DNA of 13,197 nt, taken from the NCBI GenBank assembly GCA_003024985.2, contig PXIH01S0032416.1; one strand, given 5' to 3'. The notes beneath the pieces were generated by a model. The model did not search any database. It was given only the letters and a program-made list of their open reading frames with translations, and was not told the origin of the DNA. The position numbers and the translations under genes are program-made. This DNA comes from Euperipatoides rowelli (Eukaryota; Onychophora; Udeonychophora; Euonychophora; Peripatopsidae). How positions within the stretch are numbered: the first letter of the stretch is position 1; each line of letters starts with the position of its first letter. Of the stretch, positions 1 through 7,355 are shown piece after piece.

Positions 1-598
1 GCGAACCCTGGTCACTAGCTTGGGCTTATACCAAGAATACAAAGCAGAGCAGCTCAACCCACTGCCCCCTGGCCCTCAATCCACTGCCCATTGGCTGTCT
101 ATACAATTTCGTTTTCAAAATTAATAGTATGGTCAAATCGCTACAAACCCAAACACATTATTTGCTTATATATGGTGAAGTCATAGTAATCCCCAAACAG
201 TGAGGATGCCTGGTTCAAAAGATTCATTTTAACACATGGCAGTGTGATCTGTAGAAGGGTGCTGTGGGGAAGAGCAGGCTGAATATAGAGAATTCTCCAA
301 TTATACCTATACAATGAGATATAATGGATATAGATGGTGCCAATATTGTTCGACCTGTTATGAAGTTTATATTAAAATATTCTAAAAGAGAGAAGACAAA
401 GAAAGAAAATTTGAAATGTTTTTTTTCTGCACTTTTAAGAACATAAATTTATTCTTAATTTCAACCATGTTTCCTTTTCCCAATTATACTTCAAACATAA
501 AAAAAAAAAAAATTATAACATGGCACCTACATTCATTCGTTTCAGTTATTCAGATCCTTATTGCTTACCCTCATCATTCACATACTTGTAAAAAAAAA
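1..598. other. AT-rich stretch without a gene
   Basis: I see no gene here. The first 120 bases are richer in G+C and hold CCACTGCCC twice (59-67 and 81-89). The rest is A/T-rich with homopolymer runs (420-427, 499-511, 590-598). The open frame across 416-601 is low-complexity F/I/L/K sequence and is not coding-like. Confidence 0.6.
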
Positions 599-1104
599 TA
601 GATATACTGTGGGTAAAGATTCCATAGAGGAGAGTATGTTAAGAGAAGGAGATGGGTAAAGTTGGACATCGTAAGTGAAAGGTAGATAGAGTTAAAGATA
701 GAGACAGCCACAGAAAGATAGAGGTAAAATGTATTGAGGTAGATAGGTACTGTATACTGTAAATAATTTAGAGATAGAGATTTAAGATATACAGTATATA
801 AATGATATATAGGTCTTGTAGTGATAGTGGTAGAGGGTGGAAAAAGAGAGGTACAGACTGATAAATAGATGAGAAAAAGATGGATAGATATAGCGATAAC
901 TAGATAACAGACAAAGGTATAGATAGAGAAAGATATAGAGGTACATAAATAGATAGCTGCAGGGAGAGGTTAAGCGATATACATTTTATAGATCGATTGA
1001 TAGAGCTAAAGTGTGAGATGGAGATAAAGAGATGGATATAGTTATATAGAGAGTTAGCGATGGAGATGATATAGATGGGGGTAGAGATAGAGATAGGTCT
1101 AGAC
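599..1104. repeat. Degenerate GATA/GAGATA purine-rich repeat
   Basis: About 500 bases are dominated on the + strand by GATAGA, GAGATA and AGATAGAT words with many substitutions. The strand asymmetry is strong: purines and T are common and C is scarce. No unit length holds throughout, so this is a decayed simple repeat rather than a clean microsatellite. Purine-rich sequence of the same kind resumes after the transposon insertions at 3297 (AGACATGTAGGACGAGGGAG), so the insertions probably split a tract that was once continuous. The minus-strand open frame over 900-1184 is only the complement of this repeat (I, S, Y, L-rich). Confidence 0.75.
1097..1104. repeat. 8-bp target-site copy, GTCTAGAC
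   Basis: This is the leftmost of three near-identical 8-mers bracketing two hAT-type elements. GTCTAGAC is a perfect palindrome. It differs by one base from the copies at 1441-1448 and 3289-3296 (both GTATAGAC). It fits the known hAT target preferences nTnnnnAn and nnnTAnnn. Confidence 0.6.
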
Positions 1105-1440
1105 CAGGGATGGAAAATAGGCATCACGAGTTCCAAAGACACTTTACAGATTTTCGGAGGCACGGTAGACTGGACACCCAACAAAAATGCTAAAGTTTAA
1201 AAAAATCTACAGCCAAAAAAAAAAAAAAAGCTTATCAAATCTGTCAAAAGGGAAACCAAACATCCATACAACCAAAAAATAAATAAATAAACCAAATCTA
1301 TCAAAAGGGAAACAAAACGTCTATACAAAAAAACATCAAAAATATGTAACTTAGACACTCACATTTCAGCACTTTGGCCAAAATGATATCAACATGTGTT
1401 TAATTTTGGCATGTTGGACACATCCTATTCGCCATCATTG
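1105..1440. mobile_element. MITE-like short hAT-type element (336 bp)
   Basis: The left end reads CAGGGATGGAAAATAGG. The right end reads CCTATTCGCCATCATTG, whose reverse complement CAATGATGGCGAATAGG matches the left end at 13 of 17 positions. The flanking 8-mers GTCTAGAC and GTATAGAC match at 7 of 8. A length of 336 bp, terminal inverted repeats beginning CA, an 8-bp target duplication and no coding capacity are the usual picture of a hAT-type MITE. Inside, a 35-bp segment is repeated in tandem. The ends are diverged, so the element looks old. An alternative reading is that 1105-3288 is a single composite element with internal ends. Confidence 0.6.
1236..1330. repeat. Imperfect tandem duplication, 57-bp period
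   Basis: CAAATCTGTCAAAAGGGAAA at 1236 is followed by CAAATCTATCAAAAGGGAAA at 1293. Both continue into a similar ATACAA-ending segment. The copies are separated by a short (AAAT)n run at about 1276-1289. The duplication lies inside the MITE-like element. Confidence 0.7.
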
Positions 1441-1448
1441 GTATAGAC
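1441..1448. repeat. Target-site duplication GTATAGAC, left copy
   Basis: This 8-mer is identical to 3289-3296 on the other side of the hAT element. It also serves as the right flank of the MITE-like element ending at 1440, so one 8-mer is shared by both insertions. Confidence 0.85.
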
Positions 1449-2638
1449 CAGGGATCGGGAACCGGCGTCTCCGGAGCCGCACGCAGCTCTTTGCTGGAAA
1501 TAGTGTGGCTCTTTTATTTTGAATAAAAATCTGTTTTGGCAACTACAGAACCGACCGTCACCATAAAGTACTTCAACAAAATACTTTCTAACAGAAATTA
1601 TTATTGAAAAATAATATAATAAATTAATATGACAATTTCGTAATCATATATTTATAATTTACGTAATCATAAAAGTGTGCCTGCACATAGCCTACTGTAT
1701 ATGGATATATATAATCAAATGTCAAAACAACAATAAAAATGTCCTGCTTTATTATCGAAATGGAAATATTGCCGATTTAGATCTTTTTTAAAAAAAAAAA
1801 AAACATTTTTAAAATAACTAACAATAATTGCTTACTAATTGTCGATTATTAATATTTTTTAAAAAACTTATTAAATAATAAATCGGTAAAAGATTACGGA
1901 GCGATTTACTTCAATCAGTTAAAATATACTGTGCAGCGAAAACTTCCTGTTTCCAAGAACTCAAGAAGTTAGTTACTTATTGTTTTTAACCAATAACTGA
2001 GCTCCCTTTTTTTTATTAATGGGGTTAACAAACAACAGGTAGTCTTCACCTGTAAAATCACAAATGGCTTTTAAAATTAGCATCGCTAAACTTTTAACAT
2101 ACAGGTAATGGTTATTACAAATACTAAAAAATAAATAGTATTTTATATCTTCTGTTTTTTTTCTTATTTTTTTTAATTTCCTATGCTATTATTATTATGG
2201 TTTATTAAAACAAAATGAAATTTGCAAGAAAAATGTAGCAGAAAAGGATTTGAAGTTTCTTTTACTCTTAACTACTATAATAGGCAGGAACAAGTTGAAC
2301 TTTAATTTTGTACGAGTATTTTATATTGTAAAGGGAATTTTTGAAATTTTATCCGAGTAACCGTTTAATGTATTTTTATTACCATACGCTGCCTACACAT
2401 TCTTTTTTCCTTTTGAGGGTTATATTTATTTAAAATATACATTAAGCAATCAGATTGCTTTTGTACAANATATTTTAACTAGTGCAAAATAAAGAAAATT
2501 ACAAAATACAAATAGCAAAGACAAAAAATACAAGATCACAAAAAAGAAAATACAGTTTATTTAAAACGTATGTTTTATGCCTACCGACTCAGTAATATTA
2601 GAGTACTTCAAATTCCGGATAATAACCCTTATAAAACA

Positions 2639-2761
2639 ATGAGCTCAAGAAAAAGAAAAAGAAATGAAGGAAACAGAGGCTTCAATAAAATGTGGATAGA
2701 GAAATTTGCATTTATAGATGTAAATAGAAGTCCACAATGTTATTTGATTACACCTGATTAA
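2639..2761 (+). pseudogene. hAT transposase N-terminal remnant (SPIN-DOC/ZBED5/GTF2IRD2-like)
   Basis: Forty codons from an ATG with A at -3 read MSSRKRKRNEGNRGFNKMWI at the start, then a segment containing EKFAFIDVNRSPQC, and end at TAA. The order (basic KRKR patch, a N-R-x-F-x-x-x-W segment, aromatic F-A-F, acidic residue, then P-x-C) is what I recognise from the N-terminal zinc-finger region of hAT-derived proteins such as GTF2IRD2, ZBED5 and SCAND3. In that family PxC normally begins a C-x2-C zinc ligand pair. Here the second cysteine is missing (CYLITPD) and the frame then stops. No RNase H-like core or hAT dimerisation domain follows. The location inside a TIR- and TSD-bounded hAT element supports the call. 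The open frame runs upstream to 2570, but the 2639 ATG fits the family start better. I regard this as a decayed fragment, not a working protein. Confidence 0.6.
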
Positions 2762-2991
2762 AATGAAAATTTACAAAAAAATGTTTTATTTATTGTAGTG
2801 AATGTAGCCTAGCCACAAAAACCATAATAACTCTATGCATAGTTGTCTCTAGCTTGCATGGGCATATGCTTAATAAATGCAGGGAGGGGGGATTTTTTTT
2901 TCATATGCTTTTTTTTTTTTTTTTGTTGTGTGGTTGTATGGACGTTTGGATACTTCACATTTGGGATGTTATTAACGAATACCAGCCTTAT

Positions 2992-3103
2992 ATTGAATAC
3001 CTACATTTATTTAAATCTAATTTTTCCAGGGGGGGGGGACTCGATACTTCCTTGCAACTTTACATTAGATACCTACATTTTTGGTTGGTCTCATTTTTCA
3101 GGG
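2992..3103 (+). repeat. Imperfect tandem repeat, about 72-bp period, with G10 and C11 tracts
   Basis: ATTGAATACCTACATTT (2992) recurs as ATTAGATACCTACATTT (3064). Both are followed by a T-rich stretch ending CCAGG or TCAGG. The first unit carries a run of ten G (3029-3038). A run of eleven C lies at 3116-3126, and the two could pair across an approximately 77-base loop. The overlapping open frames over 2843-3172 translate these homopolymers as F and P/G runs and are not credible genes. Confidence 0.65.
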
Positions 3104-3288
3104 AGAAGTGGAGCACCCCCCCCCCCTTGTGGACACCCATGTGCAGGGGTTAAAAGTCCCTGGAAATTTTGATAAGCTTTTTTTTGTTGTTTGGTGGTGG
3201 GAAATTGCAGCTCCCTAAAATTTATTTTATGAGTTTTTTTTTTTGTTGTTGGAATGGCTCTTTGTTTCAGAAAGGTTCCCTACCCCTG

Positions 3289-3296
3289 GTATAGAC
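3289..3296. repeat. Target-site duplication GTATAGAC, right copy
   Basis: This perfect match to 1441-1448 immediately follows the terminal CCCCTG of the hAT element. An 8-bp duplication is what hAT integration produces. Confidence 0.85.
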
Positions 3297-4243
3297 AGAC
3301 ATGTAGGACGAGGGAGTTGGGAGAGAACACGCTTGAGAATGTGCAAATTGTAGAAGTTTATGCATCTTCTATTTTGTAGCATCCTATTGCAACGTTTTAC
3401 AAAAACAAATACCACCAGCTACAAAAAAAAATGTATCAACTATTTAGTTATGTAATTCTAAAGACTGCAGTATTTGTTAGTTGATTGGGGATGATGATTG
3501 GATGTTCAGATGTTTAAATCTTCTAGGTTTGATATCTCTTCTATGGCTGAAATATTTTACTTTGACATGTTAATAAAAACAAAACACATATTTATAAAAA
3601 TGAATTTTTATTTAAAAAAGCCTCAAGTCCTTTAGAAAAAACAGTGAAATGAGTTTTTCAACATTATCCATCTTTTTTTGTACATTTTTTTCTGTAAAAT
3701 TTTATAAAGCAATTTGTTTTTTCTCCTTGATATTAACAATACCAAGTTCTAGGTGATTATAAGATAAGGTTGGGGAAACAAACATTGGAAGAAAAAAAAT
3801 GTCACTGGTTCATACCTCTCCCTAAAAAAAAAAAAAGAAAAGAATAATATTGCACAAGATATATTAAATTCTTTTATCGTAATATTTGGGTATTTTAAAA
3901 TGTTGCTAAAACAATAAGTTTTAAATTTGGGCAAAGTTGAATTAATTTATAATAAAAATTAGAAGAAGACAAAATGACTGTCGGATTAGACTGTTGGTAA
4001 AATTGTCTGTTTTTCTGACTGATTTGCTAGGCAGAAGGCCTACATCTTTAGATGTGAATTTGATGTCCCACGCGATGCTATAGCAAATAATGATTTTTTT
4101 AAAAAATGTTTAGCAAGTTTTCTTTAGAATATGTAAATAGGTTTTAGTTAATTTTTAATTTGCTTGTGTAGAAAATCATTAAATGTAAGATTAATTTCCA
4201 CAAACACACACATTTATAGAATGCTAATTGATCATAATACATA
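3297..4243. other. AT-rich stretch without a gene
   Basis: The first 60 bases continue the purine-rich repeat seen before the transposons. The rest is AT-rich with homopolymers (3421-3430, 3822-3835, 4094-4103). A short perfect palindrome, ACATCTTTAGATGT, lies near 4043. The minus-strand frames at 3227-3415 and 3749-3934 are K/F/I-rich and lack any splice or start support. I see no gene. Confidence 0.6.
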
Positions 4244-4244
4244 C

Positions 4245-4405
4245 AACCTCCGTTTAACATGCCCCTGGCCAAAAAGGATTAGTTTCAACAAGGTTGAAAA
4301 GTATTTATTGGCCAAAAATATGAAAACAATGTTTTTGAACAGTAATCGTAGTTTAAATTTAATCATCATTACGGAAATTTATGTAACCTGCCGCTTAACA
4401 CGGAT
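4245..4405 (+). repeat. Possible pogo/Tigger-type terminal remnants in direct orientation
   Basis: AACCTCCGTTTAACATGCCC (4245) and AACCTGCCGCTTAACACGG (4385) are related to each other. They resemble the AACCTC(C/G)(G)TTAAC core found in many pogo/Tigger-type terminal repeats. They lie in the same orientation rather than inverted, so they do not delimit a normal element. TGGCCAAAAA also occurs twice between them (about 4265 and 4309). The family assignment rests only on remembered sequence style. Confidence 0.25.
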
Positions 4406-4423
4406 TTGCAAGTAACACACATG

Positions 4424-4480
4424 CAGTGTTTCCTGCAAGACTTGCCCCCCATGCCTTTATTTGTGGCGCCATGCCCTTTT
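4424..4480 (+). mobile_element. hAT-like terminus fragment (CAGTGTTTCC)
   Basis: CAGTGTTTCCTGCAAGACTT, followed by a C-rich stretch and GGCGCCATGCCC, has the style of the hAT termini that begin CAGTGTTTCCCNCA. I find no matching inverted end in the window, and the preceding 8-mer CACACATG does not recur beyond a plausible end. This is best read as one end of a truncated element. It is followed directly by a (TAA)n microsatellite. Confidence 0.4.
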
Positions 4481-4498
4481 TAATAATAATAATAATAA
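4481..4498. repeat. (TAA)n microsatellite
   Basis: About six uninterrupted TAA/AAT units lie at the downstream edge of the hAT-like terminus. Confidence 0.9.
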
Positions 4499-5290
4499 AA
4501 AATTAGATGAATAAAATAAATTAGAAAATTATTTACTTCAAAATAGTAGTTTTACAACTTTTGAATCTAATGTATCGTATATTTTAAAAATTAGTTTAAA
4601 AAATAAAAACATTTATATTTAAGATGTGTATATACGAACTAGTAAACTGCTTTGCCTGTTTGTACTTTGTATCCCGGTATTCATTTACGTGTATTAAGTC
4701 CCAGTATGTCTGACAAATTTTTTGCTAGTGGCTTAGTTATTTTTGCAGTGTGAAATGGAAAAGAAACTATAAAACTTTGGAGAAAAGTCAAATATAGATT
4801 ATTACATTTGAAGTGTTTTCTCTCTAGATAACAATTTAAAAATAATAATTAGGGTGGGGCTCTGTTCCTTCCACACTTTTCAAGTGTACCAGTCAGCAAG
4901 ACTGTAATTGTCGCAATTGCTCGTTTCATCTATGGTTCAGAGAAAGATTTCCCATGTATTTTAGGCATGAAAATGTTTTCTAGGCGCATTTCCATTTTTG
5001 TAATTGAAACATTGGATTAGTAAGTTCATAAACTGATTGTTGCCAATCTACATATAGCCAAACAACAGTATTTTAATGAAACAAATGCAACTACTACAAA
5101 ACTTAAAATACCCATCATTTTTCAGTAATTATTAACTTGAGTAATTTTAATTATAGACCAGATGACCATTAACTTGAGTATTATTTTTCTCAGGATAGCT
5201 CTTTTTTTTTAATATACAGTATATATAATTAGCTTCCCTCTAACAGGGAAAACTCTAACAGTATTATTTACAACATATTAAAAATCATAT
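4499..5290. other. AT-rich stretch without a gene
   Basis: The block at 4850-4990 is somewhat richer in G+C. Its longest frame contains CTSQQDCNCRNCS, but it has no splice or start support and is interrupted by stops on both sides, so I do not call it. ATTAACTTGAGTA occurs twice about 39 bp apart (about 5129 and 5168). I see no gene. Confidence 0.55.
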
Positions 5291-5610
5291 ATAACCCTAA
5301 TTGTATATGATCGTGTTCCGGATCCAGTAACAGCGCCAGCTATGCTTGGCGCGGGAACTATTTTTAGAAACTAAGTGGTGGTTTCTCTTAGATAAAAAAA
5401 AAAGTTTGATGACCGTGGAACGGGCTTAAACAAAAAAAAAATATTGGATGCCTGTGGAACCTGCTTATTCGCTAGTCTTATAACCCTAATTGGAATATGA
5501 TCGTGTTCCGAAGCCAGTAACAGCGCTATCTACGCTCATCGTAGGAACTATTTTTAGAAACTTTTAAAAAAAATTTTGTTGCCCCTGTAACGGGCTTAAA
5601 CGCTAGTAGT
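5291..5610 (+). repeat. Diverged tandem repeat, 189-bp period, with hairpins
   Basis: ATAACCCTAATTG starts at 5291 and again at 5480. Each copy continues through a TATGATCGTGTTCCG block, a CCAGTAACAGCGC block, GGAACTATTTTTAGAAACT and an ending of the type CGGGCTTAAAC. The copies differ by many substitutions and by one insertion in copy 1. A partial third copy of the right part (CCTGTGGAACCTGCTTATTC) sits at about 5450. Each copy can pair GTTCC with GGAAC around an inner hairpin. In copy 1 this is GCGCCA (5333-5338) with TGGCGC (5347-5352). In copy 2 it is CTACG (5530-5534) with CGTAG (5540-5544). I do not recognise the family. Confidence 0.8.
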
Positions 5611-5681
5611 TTTCTATACAGAAAATAAAAAACATTCATACTGATCTATATTTGAACAAATTCGGGGGAAAAGCTCTCCCT

Positions 5682-5720
5682 GGGTTTGAACCGGNAACCT
5701 TAGGGTTAACGGCTTGGCCT
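5682..5720 (-). repeat. tRNA-derived remnant (box A and box B, shortened)
   Basis: On the minus strand, GGTTCAAACCC (complement of 5682-5692) is a perfect RNA polymerase III box B. AGGCCAAGCCGTTAA upstream of it (complement of about 5706-5720) resembles the Leu/Ser-type box A TGGCCNAGTGGTTAA. The two starts are only about 27 nt apart, against about 44 nt or more in a tRNA, so the anticodon arm is missing. This is a decayed tRNA pseudogene or SINE head. An N lies at 5695. Confidence 0.5.
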
Positions 5721-5985
5721 AGACGGCAGCCTTCCACATGGATGCAGCATAGCATTTTTATTTAACCATGATAATTATCCTTTGTTGAATCATAAATATT
5801 TTATTTTGATCATATGTATTGTCAAATAATATCGACAGATGTATTAGTTTGTGAATAGTTTTGATATCATCTCCAAGACTAAATTAAAATATACTGTAGA
5901 CATGTTTTAACTTTAATCGCAATTAGTTATTGTTTGCAAACTATTTTTTTTTTTAGTTATGCATAATTAAAATAAAAAAAAATTA

Positions 5986-6075
5986 GCCCTGCGGGACTAG
6001 TCAAGTCAGGAAAGCACTCCGACTGGGTGCTACAGTCACCAAGCTGGTCGCTGGTTCGAATCCGAGAACTATTCT
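5986..6075 (+). repeat. tRNA-derived SINE head or class II tRNA pseudogene
   Basis: GGTTCGAATCC (6053-6063) is a perfect box B. TAGTCAAGTCAGG (5998-6010) is box A-like with one extra base. Between them GCACTC-CGACT-GGGTGC (about 6014-6030) can form an anticodon-type stem, and ACCA-AGC-TGGT (about 6038-6048) a variable-arm hairpin as in Ser/Leu tRNAs. The acceptor and T-stem pairings are poor, so a working tRNA is unlikely. A run of A/T precedes the element. Confidence 0.55.
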
Positions 6076-6228
6076 CAGATTAGACTTTGTACAAGTAGCC
6101 TTTTTTTCCAACGTTTATTATGTTTGTACATAATTTAATCATGATAATATTTAATCTAAACCCGTCAAAATCGACGATAATTTTTTCTTGGGCCCAGAAT
6201 TTTGTGTCATGTTTGGAAGTATGGTAAA

Positions 6229-6330
6229 CACTCCCATGTTATTTGCTCCCNATGAAAATGGCGATTCAGAATCGACTTTGGAGTGCAACTACTAAATTAA
6301 AAATGGCGATTGAGAATCGCCATTGGAGTG
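6229..6330. repeat. Two-copy palindromic repeat (ATGGCGATT...AATCGCCAT)
   Basis: A 31-base unit at 6255-6285 recurs at 6300-6330 with 28 of 31 matches and a 45-bp period. Both units end TTGGAGTG. The second copy contains a perfect 10-bp stem, AATGGCGATT (6302-6311) with AATCGCCATT (6315-6324), around a GAG loop. The first copy keeps only the inner CGATT-CAG-AATCG. CACTCCCATG at 6229 is an inverted relative of the GGAGTG ends. The unit is unknown to me. A MITE or small satellite is the likeliest class. Confidence 0.75.
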
Positions 6331-6916
6331 GAAAGGGTTAATACATGGTGTTTTTTCAGTTGGTCTCTTCACCCTTCATTCAGTTACATTTCATTCAAAA
6401 TACGAACAGACTTAACCCAATCAATAGTGAATAATGCTTTTGAACAATTATGTTAATGTAATGAACTTCGGATATGTTATTTTTGTTCTTTAAATTAATT
6501 TTTGATTAAGGGACCACAGTTTTTCAATCGTCAACAATAACCATTTTTCATTAGTTTCATAAGACATGTCACTCTGAATTGAGAGATCTATATTATTGTA
6601 TTAAATGTGTTAGTTGTCAGATTTCTTTTTTGGCATATAATACTACAACTAGAAAGTGAATTTTAAACATTTATTTGTTTTTGCCATAAATAAATACAGG
6701 TGACTAATTCTCATTTGCGCAACTTGAAACTGTTCATTTATTTTGAAACCATACTCGTCATAATAGTAAATTAAATTTAAAACATTTTTTTAATATCCAT
6801 TTTTAATACAATATAATATTTTATTCACAATTTCTTTTTAAACAATAAATCATTATTTTTGTCTTGTTGCTGATTGACATAACTTATTTTCATTGTCTAA
6901 AATGACGAAATTCAAT
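6331..6916. other. AT-rich stretch without a gene
   Basis: I see no gene, no repeat longer than about 15 bp and no splice-like structure with an attached frame. Single base usage is strongly A/T. Confidence 0.6.
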
Positions 6917-7165
6917 TGGGCCCCCCTAGCACCCCCCCATGTCATAATGGACCTTTAGGGTAACCCAAATTTCAAATTTAAACTTAATCGGAGCATTTTA
7001 AAAAGTTTAGATTTTTGGGTCCTCCCCATGTGACCACCTAGGACCTTGACCTTTTATATACATATTCTAGATCTCTACGGGAACACCAATATCAAATTTA
7101 AACTTAATTGGACAAACCATTGGGGGTAAATGCAATTTAAAGAGTTCGGAATGACGGATACACAG
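6917..7165. repeat. Two-unit interspersed repeat, 120-bp period
   Basis: TCAAATTTAAACTTAAT occurs at 6972 and 7092, exactly 120 bp apart. Each is preceded by a C-rich CCCCATGT(C/G)A block and a GGACC or GGGAACACC block. The segment ends GTTCGGAATGACGGATACAC. C-rich blocks alternating with AAATTTAAACTTAATCGG phrases and a GGAATGACGGA ending are a style I associate with interspersed repeats in marine invertebrates. That is an impression, not a match. Confidence 0.6.
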
Positions 7166-7241
7166 AAAATTTGTTTTTAATATAATTAATTAGTTTATTA
7201 CATTCTATTAAATTGGTTGCACACAATTGTACGTGATTGCA

Positions 7242-7355
7242 CTATTTAAAAGTAAACAGAGATAGAAGAATGACATCATATAGCAGATCATCTCTTGCTT
7301 CAGTTGTAGTTGGCAACACACAAAACTTTTTCTTTTCCGATTCTAACGCCACCAT
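7242..7355 (-). CDS. Small ORF of unknown status (37 aa)
   Basis: On the minus strand, ATG at 7355-7353 opens 37 codons ending in TAG at 7244-7242. The start reads MVALESEKKKFCVLP. The middle, TTTEARDDLLYDVILLSL, uses acidic, polar and aliphatic residues more evenly than the K/N/I/F frames elsewhere in the window. An in-frame TGA lies directly upstream of the ATG, the -3 base is T (weak start context), and no credible splice donor is seen. It could be a decayed transposon fragment, a short exon or chance. I recognise no family. Confidence 0.15.
   Translation of the reverse strand: MVALESEKKKFCVLPTTTEARDDLLYDVILLSLFTFK

Larger units (their letters stand above)
1449..3288 (+). mobile_element. 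Non-autonomous hAT-superfamily DNA transposon (1,840 bp)
   Basis: The left end is CAGGGATCGGGAACC. The right end is GGTTCCCTACCCCTG, whose reverse complement CAGGGGTAGGGAACC matches the left end at 13 of 15 bases. Both ends abut a perfect 8-bp direct repeat, GTATAGAC (1441-1448 and 3289-3296), which is the hAT hallmark. GGCTCTTT words near both ends (about 1506 and 3256) resemble subterminal motifs common in hAT elements of the CAGGGGTCGGCAACC type. A remnant of a transposase N-terminus lies at 2639-2761 on the + strand. No other coding part of a hAT transposase is seen, so the element is internally deleted and would depend on an enzyme supplied elsewhere. Homopolymers and a short tandem repeat fill 2880-3250. 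Confidence 0.88.

Noticed and set aside
1-40. Possible truncated tRNA-like piece at the window start (minus strand GGGTTCGC at the edge)
   Set aside because: The box B would be cut by the window edge and its seventh base does not fit. It cannot be judged.
900-1184. 94-codon minus-strand frame rich in I, S, Y and L
   Set aside because: It is the complement of the degenerate GATA repeat plus the start of the MITE-like element.
2843-3172. Overlapping 109- and 99-codon + strand frames
   Set aside because: They are translations of T, G and C homopolymers and a tandem repeat inside the hAT element, with no domain resemblance.
4164-4415. 83-codon + strand frame
   Set aside because: It opens at a TTG rather than an ATG, spans possible pogo-type repeat remnants and has no recognisable domain.
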